Origin: Adineta vaga
Lineage: Eukaryota; Rotifera
Direction of reading: 5' to 3'
DNA length: 64,000 nucleotides
Assembly (NCBI GenBank): GCA_021613535.1
Contig: CP075495.1
Coordinates: 12,462,001 to 12,526,000, forward strand
Position 1 is the first letter of the stretch; each line of letters opens with the position of its first letter. The translations under genes were made by a program, and so were the position numbers. This document shows positions 35,173-46,470 of the stretch, one piece after another. The notes beneath the pieces are model-generated. The model ran no database searches. It was not told the origin of the DNA and worked only from the letters and a program-made list of their open reading frames with translations.

Positions 35173-36773
35173 TTATTGGCTGATTTGTAGAACTTTTCCA
35201 ACAACGACAATTTGTTCTCCATCGAATAGTGCAAATCGACCAAGTCGAGGAAACTCTTCAAATAATTCCATACAAATAATTCGTTTATCTTGTGATATTT
35301 TGAATCTTGCTATTGCAATTTGATTCTTTCGTAAAAATTTAGGAGATCCTGGAATTGTTTCACCTGTTGTTCGATCAATTAATGCTATTACTTTTTCTAA
35401 TCGAACTACAGCAACAGCTGTATGAATATGAAGTTCACTTGAATAACCTGGACGAATAGAGGATTCGTGTTCGATGAGTTCGACCTGAAAATATATTTCC
35501 ATGGATTTTTTTGTTTCTTTTACTTGTGCATCAAAAACTTTGCCAACACGACAATATTGTGAAGCATCACATAAAATAAAACCAACTGATATATCCTAAA
35601 AGATTTGTTTAAAAAAAACGATAAATAAGAAAAGAAAATAGACTTTTTCTTGAACATTTTTTAATGTAATTCGAACATTTCTTCCATAACCACACCAATT
35701 AACTTCATTCGGTAAAATCACACATCGATCACCCACACAAACACGTCCAGATTCAATTTTTCCTGTAATGATTGTACCATTTTCCTACAAAAAACAATGA
35801 TCTTTGATTTTAAAAATTAATTGAACAAACTTCATATTTTTCAACGATTGGCATTCGAAATGAACCATCAGTCATGTGATCCGGATCTTGTTTAATATCA
35901 AAATATCGATCAGGAAATGCATCACTGCAAAGAAAAAAATCTCGAAAATTGTAAACATAAAAATATTTTTGTTATACAGAGATTTTTCTTCTGCTTTAAT
36001 TTTAATATTTAATTTAATCAGTTTCTGTAAATTTATTTGATCATTTGTTTGAATAACCAAATTCATTGAATATTGATCTTCTAGATATTCAATAATATTA
36101 TTTGTTGCTGTTTGATTACTCATTAAATCTTCTATATAATCATCAATAATGTGATAAGCATGATAATTAGGTTCGATTTTGTTTAATAATAGATTAATGA
36201 AATCTTTTTTGGAAATATTTGTTTCATCAACAAATTCATTTATAATTTTGTTCAGTATTTCTAAGGAATTATCTGAAACTGAACAATCGGATAGAATTTT
36301 TCGTAAATTTCTTTTATATGAATGAAATGCCGTTTGATTTGTATTTGATCGATTTTTTTCAAATTCGTCCTCATATTTTCTTGTAAACGGAATTAATAAA
36401 TGTGCATACGCTTCATCAAGTACTTTCTTACTTGCTTGTTGTCTAAAACGAAATGTTTTACAAATTTAAAAAGAAACTTAAAACATTACTTTAAAATTAG
36501 AATATCTTGTTGTAATTCAGCGTATTTATTATTTAATATATAAATCTGATGTTTCGTATGTTTCATTTCATTCTAAATATAATGATCAATTAAAAAAAGA
36601 TCAATAATAGTAAGAAAATAACATACCGAGAGCATTTCCAAACAAGATTGAATATCATCAAGAACATGATTTATTTCCTTTTTAAGATTATCATTGATAC
36701 TAAGAGATTCAATTAAATTATTGATTTTATTCAATGCTTTTGCACATTCGTTGAATCCATCATCAAGAATAAT
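35173..36773 (-). CDS. eRF3-like C-terminal domains fused to a coiled coil, no GTPase domain
   Basis: Seven exons (36627-36773, 36490-36572, 35978-36442, 35831-35924, 35644-35784, 35524-35595, 35173-35484) keep one open frame with consistent phases. The last four exons match domains II and III of translation release factor eRF3/GSPT: SFRMPIVEKY, NGTIITGKIESGRVCVGD, GFILCDASQYCRVGKVFDAQ, GYSSELHIHT, RKNQIAIARFKIS, and LFEEFPRLGRFALFDG. About 15-20 residues are missing within domain II (WCGYGRNVRITL). No G domain precedes them; instead there are about 230 helical, coiled-coil-like residues. An in-frame stop at 36774-36776 separates it from the EMC2-like relic, and no good ATG lies at the 5' end, so the start is unknown (an internal Met in exon 1 or 2 is possible). 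One intron is only 39 nt. It is either a rearranged gene or a young pseudogene. Confidence 0.55.
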
Positions 36774-37237
36774 TTATTCGTTTATCTGTTCACAATACTG
36801 CTCAATACGTAATAGATTTGTTTGAGAAATATCATATGATTTAGTACAAATATGAACTAAATAATGAATTAAATTTATTGATTTCTTCCCATAGTTAACT
36901 TCATTATCATCTATTACTGTTCCAATTATTTCTTTAGCTTTTTCATGTTCGCCAATAAAATCCAAATACATCGATTTCAATGTTATACAGCGGGGGCTTG
37001 TGTTTTGAAAATGTCCATTCAATATGTCGAGACATTGTTGAGCAATATCTGACTTTGAACAAAGTAAAGACGATTTAAACACTTGTTCAATTATTAATCA
37101 TTCTTCATCACCTAATGTTGATAAATCAGATTTAGACAAAACGTTTTCCCATTATTTGATAATTTCATCGGATGATTGATAACATGCGCCACGATATTCA
37201 CGAAGTTTTTCAACAGCTGATTGCATTTCATATGCTA
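36774..37237 (-). pseudogene. EMC2-like N-terminal fragment, broken
   Basis: The frame reads VEKLREYRGACYQSSDEII, stop, WENVLS...LSTLGDEE, stop, LIIEQVFKSSLLCSKSDIAQQCLDIL and then a TPR-like helical pair. This order resembles the start of EMC2, the TPR subunit of the ER membrane protein complex (LGDD-x-W-x-x-x-EQV, CL-x-x-L). In-frame stops stand at 37152-37154 and 37098-37100 (TGA where Trp is expected) and at 36774-36776. After the last stop the frame runs straight on into the coiled-coil/eRF3-like ORF, so the two may once have been one chimeric reading frame. Confidence 0.5.
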
Positions 37238-37319
37238 ATGATAATAGGAATGATTAAAATAGGTGAACGATAAATAAATCAAGATCGAATGAAATCTATA
37301 CTATACTGTACCAATTGTA

Positions 37320-37551
37320 TGCGCATTTGATGATCGCGATGAGTCATTCAATATTCGCCAATCGTAATATTTCCTTATTTTTTATCTTCCATAATCGGCA
37401 ATTAGTGACGATTCATCTTTTTTTTAAATTATAATTCTCAATTAATATTATCATTTTAACAGCTGAATTTTACAACATTATTTATAAATCTAACTATCAG
37501 CGAGATTGATTTTGATTTTTTTTGCGTGCCTCTATCGAAATATGATGACGA
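37320..37551 (+). repeat. Direct repeat of about 230 bp, right copy
   Basis: Second copy of the segment at 33372-33602, starting TGCGCATTTGATGATCGCG. It contains a duplicated piece of the septin 3' coding end without the rest of that gene. The identity stops abruptly near 37551, where poly-T begins. Confidence 0.85.
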
Positions 37552-37836
37552 ATATATTTTTTTTTCGTCAGGCTATTTGATTCGATACTGTATCTGATGA
37601 TTATTATCCCTGGCAGAGTACACGTCGACGATGGGTATTTTACAGAAATAAGTATATAGTCGTGGGTCGTTTTGGCTGGTTAGATCAGTCAATAACTTGT
37701 TTTTCTATTATGATGTAGGGTATATAAATTCAGTCTCTATCGATAATCGAAGGTTAAATATACGAAATATATTATATCTTATTCATATGTTTTAGATCAT
37801 TGCGCTGTTTGTTAATATCATATATTCGTAAGAAGA
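37552..37836. promoter_or_regulatory. Likely promoter/5' region of the PDI gene
   Basis: Gene-free sequence between the repeat and the disulfide isomerase. TTTTAG ends at 37795, 41 bases before the ATG, and could be a leader acceptor. No TATA or heat-shock element is called with confidence. Confidence 0.3.
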
Positions 37837-39777
37837 ATGTTTCCTGGATTTATCCAAGCAGCAATTTTAACCGCTGTGGTTATTCTTGCTCAAACAACTA
37901 AACAAATTCGATGTGACGATTCATCAGCAAATGCTGACGACAGCCATGTTCTTACACTTACTAAAGATACATTCGATGATGCAGTTAAAAATAACAAATA
38001 TTTACTTGTTAAATTTGTTGCACCTTGGTAATTATCATTTGAAAAAATTATCTTATCCATAAGTGAATCCTTTTTCTAGGTGTGGTCATTGCAAATCGTT
38101 AACACCAGCTTATGCCGCAGCTGCTAAACTATTGGCAGCAGCTGGTAGTGAAGTTAAATTAGGTAGTGTTGATGCTACTATTGAACAAGATCTTGCCAAA
38201 CGATTTGAAGTTCGTGGTTATCCAACCTTGAAATTCTTTAGTGATGGTACAACACTTGAATATACTGGCGGTCGTTCACAAGATGAAATCGTTAGTTGGT
38301 TGAAAAAGAAAACTGGACCACCAGCTGATGATTTAAAAACAGTTGATGATCTCAACAAATTAAAGGAAGCCGGTGATGTTGTTGTTATTGGTGCATTCAA
38401 GGTAACTGGTTCATTTTTTGCATTACATTGCCAATAAGTTTCAATTCAAAAATAGGATACCGATGGTGCTGCTGCTGCTGCATTCCTTCAAGTTGCCAAG
38501 ACTGTCGATGGTATTCCATTTGGTATTACATCAAACAAAGATGTTCTCAAAGAACTTGAAGTTTCCTCAGATGCCATTGTTCTTTTGAAAAAAGTATAGT
38601 TGATTCTTATGCGTAATTTCGTTTTTTTAATGCGTCTTTTTTGTATACTCTTTCAGTTCGATGAAGGTCGTAATGAACTTACATCATCAATCGATGAGAG
38701 TTCTATTCGTGAATTTATTCAAACCAATCAACTTCCACTTGTTGTTGAATTCAATTCACAAGTAAATGAAAAGTTTTTGTTTGAAAAAGCGACAAAATTT
38801 CATATTTTCTAGACAGCTCAAAAGATCTTTGGCGGTGAAATTAAAGTTCATACACTCTTATTTGGTAGCAAGAAGAGCAGTGATTATGAAAAACTTCGAG
38901 GAGAATTTCAAACAGCTGCTAAAGAATTCCGTGGCAAAGTAAAGTGTTCAATGGTGAATTTGAGATAAAAAATGTTTCAATTTTTTCTTGTAGACACTTT
39001 TCGTTATGGTCGATAGTGACGAGGAAGAAAATGAACGTGTCCTTGAATTCTTCGGTCTTAAATCAGCCGAAGTTCCAGCTGTTCGTTTAATCACCTTGAA
39101 AGATGAAATGAGCAAATTTAAACCTGAATCATCCGAAATCACATCCAGTGTTCTCACAAGCTTTGTTAAGGAATTTTTTGATGGCAAACTCAAACCACAT
39201 TTACTTTCTCAAGAAATTCCTGAAGATTGGGATAAAACACCAGTTAAAGTTTTAGTCGGCAAAAATTTTCATTCAGTTGCAAATGATAACACAAAAACTG
39301 TTCTTGTTGCTTTTGTTGCTCCATGGTAAGAATATCAAATTATATGTGTTGGATATCTTAATAAATATGATCTATTTACAGGTGCGGACATTGCAAACAA
39401 TTAACACCAATTTATGAACAATTAGGTGAACAATATAAAGATAATGACAATGTTGTCATCGCTAAAATGGATGCTACTGCTAACGAACTCGAAGATGTCA
39501 AAGTTCAAAGCTTTCCAACAATTAAACTTTTCCCAAAAAATTCCGAAGAAGTTATTGACTATCAAGGTGCACGAACAGTTGAAGCTCTTGCCAAATTTAT
39601 TGATTCAGATGGTCAAGATAGTGGAAAAGCCGCTGCTGATGAGGTAAATGAGAAAAACAAAATTAGTCATACGTTGTTTTAAACCTTGGAATTGTTTTTT
39701 TCTTGTAGCATGCCGAACAACATGAAGAAGGTGAGGAAGGTGAAGAAGAAGAAGAACCAGTTCATGAAGATCTCTAA
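37837..39777 (+). CDS. P4HB: Protein disulfide isomerase (PDIA1/P4HB type)
   Basis: Forms and rearranges disulfides in the ER lumen. Eight exons (37837-38027, 38080-38401, 38456-38593, 38657-38761, 38813-38938, 38994-39325, 39382-39643, 39709-39777) keep phase and give 514 residues, near the family's 508. An N-terminal signal peptide (about residues 1-26) is followed by the a domain with [12 protein letters not shown], the b and b' domains, and the a' domain with [12 protein letters not shown]. The acidic tail ends HEDL, an ER-retention variant of KDEL. Both CGHC active sites are split by introns at the same place, after the second base of the Trp codon, as expected of an internally duplicated thioredoxin fold. 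It may also serve as the beta subunit of prolyl 4-hydroxylase; that is family knowledge, not visible here. Confidence 0.95.
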
Positions 39778-41476
39778 ACAAAGCAATCTATCAGTTGACT
39801 TTGAAGAATATTAAGTGAACAAATCTTCGTACAACATAGTATTTAAACTTTTCTAATATTATATTTTACGAAAATGTTTACTTATATTCTACTAGTATCT
39901 TTACTTCTATGTTTCGTTTTGTGTCTGTTTTATTAACTGTCATTTTAAATTGTTTTTTTTTCCTGTTCTTGTTAAAGACCTCTAACAAGTTGTCAGTATC
40001 ACAGAGCCTCTAAGTAAATCAAAGAACGAAAACTTTGACTTTGTGTTCTACTAACATTTTCATTTCATGTACTCACGTTCTTTTTATTTCTCATCAGTTT
40101 TTTTTATCTATAGAGCAGCAGAACAGGGTTTTGAAGAAAGCAGCCATAATTATTGCAATCACTTATATCAGTCTATGGAGCCATAAGGATGTTGTATCTT
40201 TCCGGTTATTGATTACTTTTTTTGTTTCTTGTTTTTTAATCCGTTATAAATACACATGTGCGTATTTGTGTTTACATGTGAAAGAAAAACTATAAAAACA
40301 ATTTATTGGCAAAAAAAGTTTATTTACTCAGGAATTATTATCATTCAAAATGTAGAAAAACAATTTGTGCTGAAACAAAAAGATTCGGAAAATGATCGCT
40401 GCTAGATAAAAATAAATGATGAAAATAAAAAATTGATTCAAAATATTCAATGAAAGGTTAGCCATCGGAAGCATAGCGTCGTAGTTTACTTGAATGATAA
40501 ATTTTATATTACCATTGATATTCTTGTACAATGGTAAACATTCATTTTGTCTACTTGAAAATTTCATCGATGAATAGATATGTATATCAGATAACTAATG
40601 ATATCGAAGACAACGTCTTATAATCTCTGTATAATGATATAAATTTTGAGACTGAACATATCTTCTTTGTTAACAATGCAAGGATGAATTAATTATTTCA
40701 AGTAAAATAAATATTTGTTGAATTTTCTTATAGTTGAGAAAATGAATTACTTTCAAATATTGCTTCAAATCATCAGAATAGATGAAATTTTTCTCCTCAG
40801 TCGTTGATTTGTCGTAGTATAAAACGACGATTAGTTCGTGTTGTGTTATGTCATCATAACTCTTCTCTTCATTGACTTCAATATCATATCTTATCTTTCA
40901 CTAGTCATGCTCAATTAGACTCCAGTTCATATTCAATTTCTTTGTCTTCAACATAGATTGATATTTAGTAAGTTGAGTGACTAGTTTCAAGTAAAGATTT
41001 CCATGAAAATAAATTAGATAAATAGCAATGGCACATATCGAATGAAATACGATCACGTAAAACAATGAATCCAGCAGGTGTATGATATAATATCATTTGA
41101 AGTGACTCGAAATATAAGATGATGGTATCCAATCACTTCATGCTTCAACAAAATCACTAGTCTTGGAAAAAATAAAAGTTATTAGTTGAACATATCAACT
41201 ACAGCAATCGATCACCCATAAGTTCATTCACTTGCGATGATACTGACTCAATTGGTTTACATTAGTAATATGTCAAGTGAAATAGAAGCACTCAAAGAAG
41301 AGTTTCGTCATCTAACGATTATGGTGAGATATCATTGCATATTCAATGGTCAGAAGTAAAAACAACAATATGTATTCATTATTAATTCATAATTTTAATA
41401 AAAAAACGTAATCATTAAAAACAATCAATAGAAAAACGAAGCATTCATAAAAAAGAAAATTAAAAAGATTTGCATT
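39778..41476. other. AT-rich intergenic region
   Basis: About 1.7 kb with only short ORFs. A short plus-strand frame at about 41272 (MSSEIEALKEEFRHLTIM followed by GTGAGA) looks like a possible first exon, but I find nothing to join it to. Confidence 0.35.
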
Positions 41477-43345
41477 CTATCGTTGATGTGTTCCATGTAC
41501 TGATAGAAAATATGGTTCTTCATGCAAAATGACGAATCGACCATCGGCAAGGAAACAAATGTTAGTTGGTTTTGTACGTTGACTTACAACTGTTGTGACT
41601 TCTCCATCACGACCATGATTCAAATCAATAGCTTTTAGATGATTTTGTTGACCATTAAGATAAATAAAATTTCCTTGTTGAATAGTAGGTTCTATTCGTA
41701 CATAACTTCGATTGATATGCTGTGGTTTGTCCAAAACAAAATCACTATGAAATTTTCTTGTTTGACGATGAATAGTTTGTAAACATATATCATCATTATC
41801 ACCGACATAAACAACAACTAAATATTCGCCATCACAAGCAACATCCAATAGTTGATAAGCTGTATCTTGTGAAAGAGTTCGTGGATCATATAAAACGATT
41901 TTAGTTCTTGTGAATTGTAAGTTCATATATGATTCATTAAATTCAAATTCAAGAAGATAATTATTACCTAATATGCAATAAACAAATCGATGAAAACAAT
42001 ATATACGACGTAAAGGTAAATCTTTCGATAATTTGCCTAGATCATAGATAGATAATTGACGACGATTAAATGAATAAATATGACTGCTATCCCAAGTTGA
42101 AATTAAATATTCATCATTATCATGGGAATACGTTATATCAGAGATATTCGCAGAAAATTCTTCGGGCCAATTTAAATAAAATCGATGACGACATGTTTGA
42201 TGTTTTCCATGTTGTAAAATAATAAGAACTTTCAATTCTGAATTGTAAACAACTAATTCATTTTGTTGTGCAGAACTGGCCATACAATTGAATTGTGTTG
42301 TACATTTTTGAAACATAATTGTTGAATAATCAATTTGATTTAAATGTTTTAAGTTGAAAACACTAGCAGAACTAGATGTTTGTTCTTGGTCATTATTAGA
42401 TAATAATGTTAAATGCTGTTGATGATTATTTTCATTTTCAATAAGAATCTTATAGGCACGTACCAGTTTTTCATTCTCATCTATTACATTAGAAGGCTGT
42501 TGATATTGTCGTTGTTGTTCTTCATTGTGTGGAATTTGTATGGAATCAATAGAATATTCAATTATTTCGTTATTTTCATCGGAACATTCACGATTTTTAT
42601 TGACAAGAACAGGTATAAAAGTAGCATTTAATCCGATATACAATTGAGTAGTACTTTTCGGTATATGAGCATCATCGTCATCATCATTGGTAACTATTGT
42701 TGTTCTCGATGGTAGTTTAGTTACTGTTGATTTTCTTTCCGTAGAATAAATTATTGGCCGTGAAATTGGTTCTTGTTTATCCGTATACTGTCGTGTTGTA
42801 TCTTTTTCAGGTTCTTTCAATATTGTTATTTCGGTTGTTGCTGTTAGTGGCGATGTTCCCGTACTAAAACTTAATCGTCTAACTGGTCGAATGGTTGGTT
42901 TCAATGGTATGATCGCTGATGAGGGTACAACACTACGATATGGTACATATTCAATTTGAATTTTTTCAGTTATTTCATTATTCGAAAATTCTTCTGTATT
43001 TATTCTTAGACGTTTTTCAATTGTATTGCATTGACAATAAACATTAAATTCTTCGAGTTGATCATTTAAATCTGATGAATGAGAATTTTCTCGTAATTTT
43101 TCTTCTAATTCACTATATTTGTCGTTGAATTCATTCGAATATTGTCTGTACAATTCATCTAATTCCCTACGTTTTTTCGCAAGGACTTCTTGTATTAATT
43201 CATTGTTATTGTAATACCAGCGATCTAATGTTTGATGAAGCTGATCAATATATCTTTTATTATTTGTTTCTGCCATTTGTGATCGAAAATTTTCTTTGAA
43301 ACGTTGAGTTACTTGATTGAACTTTTCTGTACTATCGTCTTCCAT
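41477..43345 (-). CDS. Intronless coiled-coil protein with beta-rich C-terminal half
   Basis: Single-exon ORF of 622 residues. Residues about 1-110 form a charged coiled coil (TQRFKENFRSQ, LAKKRRELDELYRQYSNEF, YSELEEKLREN). Residues about 130-340 are Thr/Ser/Gln/Asn-rich and disordered. Residues about 345-622 contain repeated strand-turn patterns (DITYSHDNDEYLISTW, LLDVACDGEYLVVVYV, TNICFLADGRFVILHE) spaced about 45 apart, suggestive of an NHL/WD-like beta propeller. The arrangement recalls the coiled-coil plus NHL part of TRIM proteins, but no RING or B-box is present. I do not recognise a specific family. The lack of introns is notable beside multi-exon neighbours and may reflect retroposition or a rotifer-specific family. 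Confidence 0.6.
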   Translation of the reverse strand: MEDDSTEKFNQVTQRFKENFRSQMAETNNKRYIDQLHQTLDRWYYNNNELIQEVLAKKRRELDELYRQYSNEFNDKYSELEEKLRENSHSSDLNDQLEEFNVYCQCNTIEKRLRINTEEFSNNEITEKIQIEYVPYRSVVPSSAIIPLKPTIRPVRRLSFSTGTSPLTATTEITILKEPEKDTTRQYTDKQEPISRPIIYSTERKSTVTKLPSRTTIVTNDDDDDAHIPKSTTQLYIGLNATFIPVLVNKNRECSDENNEIIEYSIDSIQIPHNEEQQRQYQQPSNVIDENEKLVRAYKILIENENNHQQHLTLLSNNDQEQTSSSASVFNLKHLNQIDYSTIMFQKCTTQFNCMASSAQQNELVVYNSELKVLIILQHGKHQTCRHRFYLNWPEEFSANISDITYSHDNDEYLISTWDSSHIYSFNRRQLSIYDLGKLSKDLPLRRIYCFHRFVYCILGNNYLLEFEFNESYMNLQFTRTKIVLYDPRTLSQDTAYQLLDVACDGEYLVVVYVGDNDDICLQTIHRQTRKFHSDFVLDKPQHINRSYVRIEPTIQQGNFIYLNGQQNHLKAIDLNHGRDGEVTTVVSQRTKPTNICFLADGRFVILHEEPYFLSVHGTHQR

Positions 43346-44135
43346 TTTTATTTTATTGTCTTCTTTTTAATAAAAATGATGATAACCACACCAGTATCAG
43401 CAAAAGAATGAAAACTTTGTGTGTGAAAGCTCTTACCACAAATATATAGATATGTGATGTATCTCTAAGCGTTTTTTTTGCAAGAAAAAGAGAGACTAGA
43501 GATAAGAAATCTGTAATTTCTTTGTTGTGTGGAAGAAAGACATTGTGTACTGAAGATTAATCTAAATAATAAATAATTTTTCTCCTTGACATTTTTTAGC
43601 AATTTTCATTTTGTTGATAGTAGTTCTATTCAAAAATACACATTCAACAAATCATCATTACATCGATTTGTATCATTTTGTAAATAGTACAATCATTTTT
43701 ATGCACTGTTAAAGAAATGAGTAAATAACGTTGTTAGATGAGAAGAAAAAAATCCAGAAAAGTAATTATTGTTGAAATTCGAAAGTATTTGCTTGGGCAA
43801 TAAACCATAAAACGTCGAGAATTTTGAATGAAATGAACAGAAATGATGAAATATCGAAAAAGAAATATCAACATTCGTTGATTGCAAATTATTATCTTGT
43901 TGCATTTGTTTTTCTTGTTACTTAAAAATATATAAATATAGATGAATTTAGATATATGTCAATATAGTTCTTCAAAATGATTGAAAACTAATATTAATTA
44001 TTTATTTTGAATTAAAACAAACATTTATTTAAATATAATAGAGTATGACATATTTTCTACCCTGGAAATAATCAACATTCAAAATGTACAGGTTTTCATC
44101 GAATTACTGTACGTAATAGTGTGTCATTGATAATT
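43346..44135. other. AT-rich intergenic region
   Basis: The 68-codon minus-strand ORF at 43699-43905 is Phe/Ser/Asn-rich and has no signal or domain; I do not accept it as a gene. Nothing else seen. Confidence 0.35.
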
Positions 44136-44540
44136 CTACAAGATTTCATTTCCAATATAGAGGAAATTTGAAAAGAATTTCGCAAATTTGTGATATTCAT
44201 TTTCAGCTATAAAACGATTTTTATCTAATAAGTTTTCATATCGATCAAAGTCACTGGGATGATGAATAATAAAAGAATTTATTCGATACATATATTTATC
44301 ATATATTTCAATTGGTATCAAACGATTCCAATGAATATATTCTTGAATTTGTCGATCAAAGATTGATTGTAATAATAAAGTTTTACAAGAATCTGATTTA
44401 TTTATGATTAATTCAAGATCTTGATCATATAGAGCAAGACGTTCACCGATTAATCGCTCTCGTATTGACATTAATTTTCGTTTATTTATAGATATTCTAT
44501 TGAATGTGCACAAGCGAAGAAATGATTTTTGAATAAACAT
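44136..44540 (-). CDS. Small, possibly mitochondrial protein of unknown function
   Basis: Single-exon ORF of 134 residues from the first true ATG at 44538-44540; the longer reading starts at TTG. The first 30 residues (MFIQKSFLRLCTFNRISINK) are basic, hydrophobic and free of acidic residues, like a mitochondrial presequence. The remainder is an Arg/Tyr/Glu-rich helical protein (ERLIGERLALYDQDLELI, DRQIQEYIHWNRLIPIEIYD). It ends LYIGNEIL. I do not recognise it; several mitochondrial assembly factors have this size and style. With no introns or homology to lean on, the evidence for a real gene is composition and length alone. Confidence 0.4.
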   Translation of the reverse strand: MFIQKSFLRLCTFNRISINKRKLMSIRERLIGERLALYDQDLELIINKSDSCKTLLLQSIFDRQIQEYIHWNRLIPIEIYDKYMYRINSFIIHHPSDFDRYENLLDKNRFIAENEYHKFAKFFSNFLYIGNEIL

Positions 44541-44696
44541 TGAAACTTGATAAAACAAGAACTGACAAAGCGCTCACTTAAATAACAATAATAATAATCA
44601 CTTATATCGACAAAAAATATCTGACAAAAAAAAATACTCGATTATTCGTGAATACAAATGCTGACATAATAAAATAGTGAAAGAATATTGTCGAAA

Positions 44697-45882
44697 TTAT
44701 GTATTATTCTCATGTTTCATTTCTTGAGAAAGACTTTGGTTGTCACCTGGGTTACCTAAAACAAATAAAATAAAACTTACTCATATTCATCTGATAGAAT
44801 ACAAAAAAGAACTTTCTAACCTGTATCTATTTTGAACTGGTTAAAGTGAAAATTTCATCTCGATACAGAAAATACTGCATTTTCTCATTTGGAACGCCCG
44901 CTTATGACGTTTTATTATTTTCACAAAAAGTCATTCACTAATGAAAGTCAGATATAGTCTCGTGCTTTTACAGTATTATATTGCATAGTAACAGTTATAT
45001 GTCATGTTTCTATCAACATTGAAGAATTATAATTTTACAAGCTTTGAAAAAACCCTGATCGAATCGGATGAATTTTTGTTTTATTCATTGATATTTACCT
45101 GATTGTGTACGCTCAACATTGTCTTCTATCGATTCTGAAGCTAAGTTCATTTGATTGATAAATGCAAGGTATTTCTGATAGCATTGTTTATGAGATTCCG
45201 ACATAGCATGAGATTCCAATAGACCGCGTCTTTGACATACGATCATATCTTCATCAGACTTTATCGATGATCCTGCTGAACGTTTTTTCTTTTGTCCACG
45301 TGATCCTAAACACTTCCGCCAATTCTTGATACCTATAAGATAATCAAGATAAAATCAAATGATTTTGATATATATATAGCAACAACCTACCGTCACGTGA
45401 AAAGGCACGATTTCGATTCGATTCAGCAAATAAACGACAATAGAAACAATAAGCACGACCAGTTATTAATGAATATTCAAGCCATTTAGAAAAACGTGGA
45501 TCATCAAACCATTTTGCACGAAATCGTCCATTTCCTTTTCCATTATTTGTATTTCTTACATTTGTTATAAATTGATCTTCATTATCATGCGGTTGATGTG
45601 GTCCATATTGTATTAATAACCATCGAAGTTCATCATTCAAATGTTCTGTTGTTTTAGTTGCTGCTGGATCTCGATCAAATGTTATTAATGATGATGTATT
45701 CAATGCCGAACATCGTGAATTGGTGACATAATACGTCGTGATCTTATTGTTGATGGCCGAATCGATGATAGATCATCAACAGATGTAATAAATGAATCAA
45801 TCACTGAGTCTAAATTAGAACGATATTCATCTATGAATGATGGAACATGTGTAGCCAATTGAAATGCATCGTTAATACTCAT
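44697..45882 (-). CDS. Truncated TTF-type zinc-finger protein (hAT/ZMYM related)
   Basis: Four exons (45781-45882, 45391-45742, 45099-45332, 44697-44755) join in phase to 248 residues if a 38-nt intron at 45743-45780 is accepted. The core is a TTF-type zinc finger: KWFDDPRFSKWLEYSLITGRAYCFYCRLF, then a finger-closing GIKNWRKCLG across the intron, with SHAMSESHKQCYQK as the second Cys/His half. TTF fingers sit at the N-terminus of hAT transposases and ZMYM-like proteins. Here the gene ends soon after, with no RNase H-like catalytic core or dimerisation region, so it is either a domesticated DNA-binding fragment or the remnant of a transposase. The 38-nt intron has a weak donor (GTTGAT). If it is not spliced, the gene has a frameshift. 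Confidence 0.55.
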
Positions 45883-46470
45883 ATTGTCAATAAAGAATAG
45901 ATAAGTTTTGCTTAGTTACGAAGAAATGTACCGAAATATTTCTTTCTTAAACACTTATTTCAGCAGAATATCTGGGTATTCCTTTTCCTTTCTTTGAGTA
46001 AAGGACTAGAGAAGAGGAGAGAAAATTCTCATCATTTCAATGGCTTGAGATCTAAACTAATCAGAAAAACATGTAGAATTTCAAGTATGCACGACCTCTA
46101 TTGAATATAATAAATAGATAATGTTGTCTTTTTTTTTCTTTCTTTCGTCTTCTTGTTTTTTTTAATGATTCAGTTTTTTTACTATCACTACTATCATATA
46201 ATTGTTTTCTTTTTTTTTACAGCGTACTGTGAGTGTAGGAGAACAAAATAAAGCAACCCATAATATGTATGCTAGAAAAGAACAGAACAAATCTTTATAA
46301 GTTCTTTCTTTTTGACGTGTTCTTTTTTTTTTCGTTACTACGTAATTCATTTGATAAGAAATAAAGTACTGGCAGTAATGACGAATGTTTTGTATGGTCC
46401 GATTCTGGGATGAATATGTCTCGATATAAGAGATGACTCATAAAAGACTTCTCTTGTTTATTTCAGATCA
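45883..46470. other. Divergent intergenic region
   Basis: Between the TTF-finger gene (-) and SPTLC2 (+). AT-rich; the small ORF at 46162-46350 has no support. TTTATTTCAG ends at 46466, four bases before the SPTLC2 ATG. Confidence 0.35.

Noticed and set aside
33372-37551. The direct repeats considered as LTRs of a retroelement
   Set aside because: No TG...CA ends, primer-binding site, polypurine tract, gag or reverse transcriptase between them; the interior is host-gene fragments on the minus strand.
41272-41323. Short frame MSSEIEALKEEFRHLTIM followed by GTGAGA on the plus strand
   Set aside because: It resembles a first exon, but no downstream plus-strand exon could be found before the antisense gene.
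43699-43905. Minus-strand 68-codon ORF
   Set aside because: Phe/Ser/Asn-rich, with no signal, domain or splice evidence; consistent with chance in AT-rich DNA.
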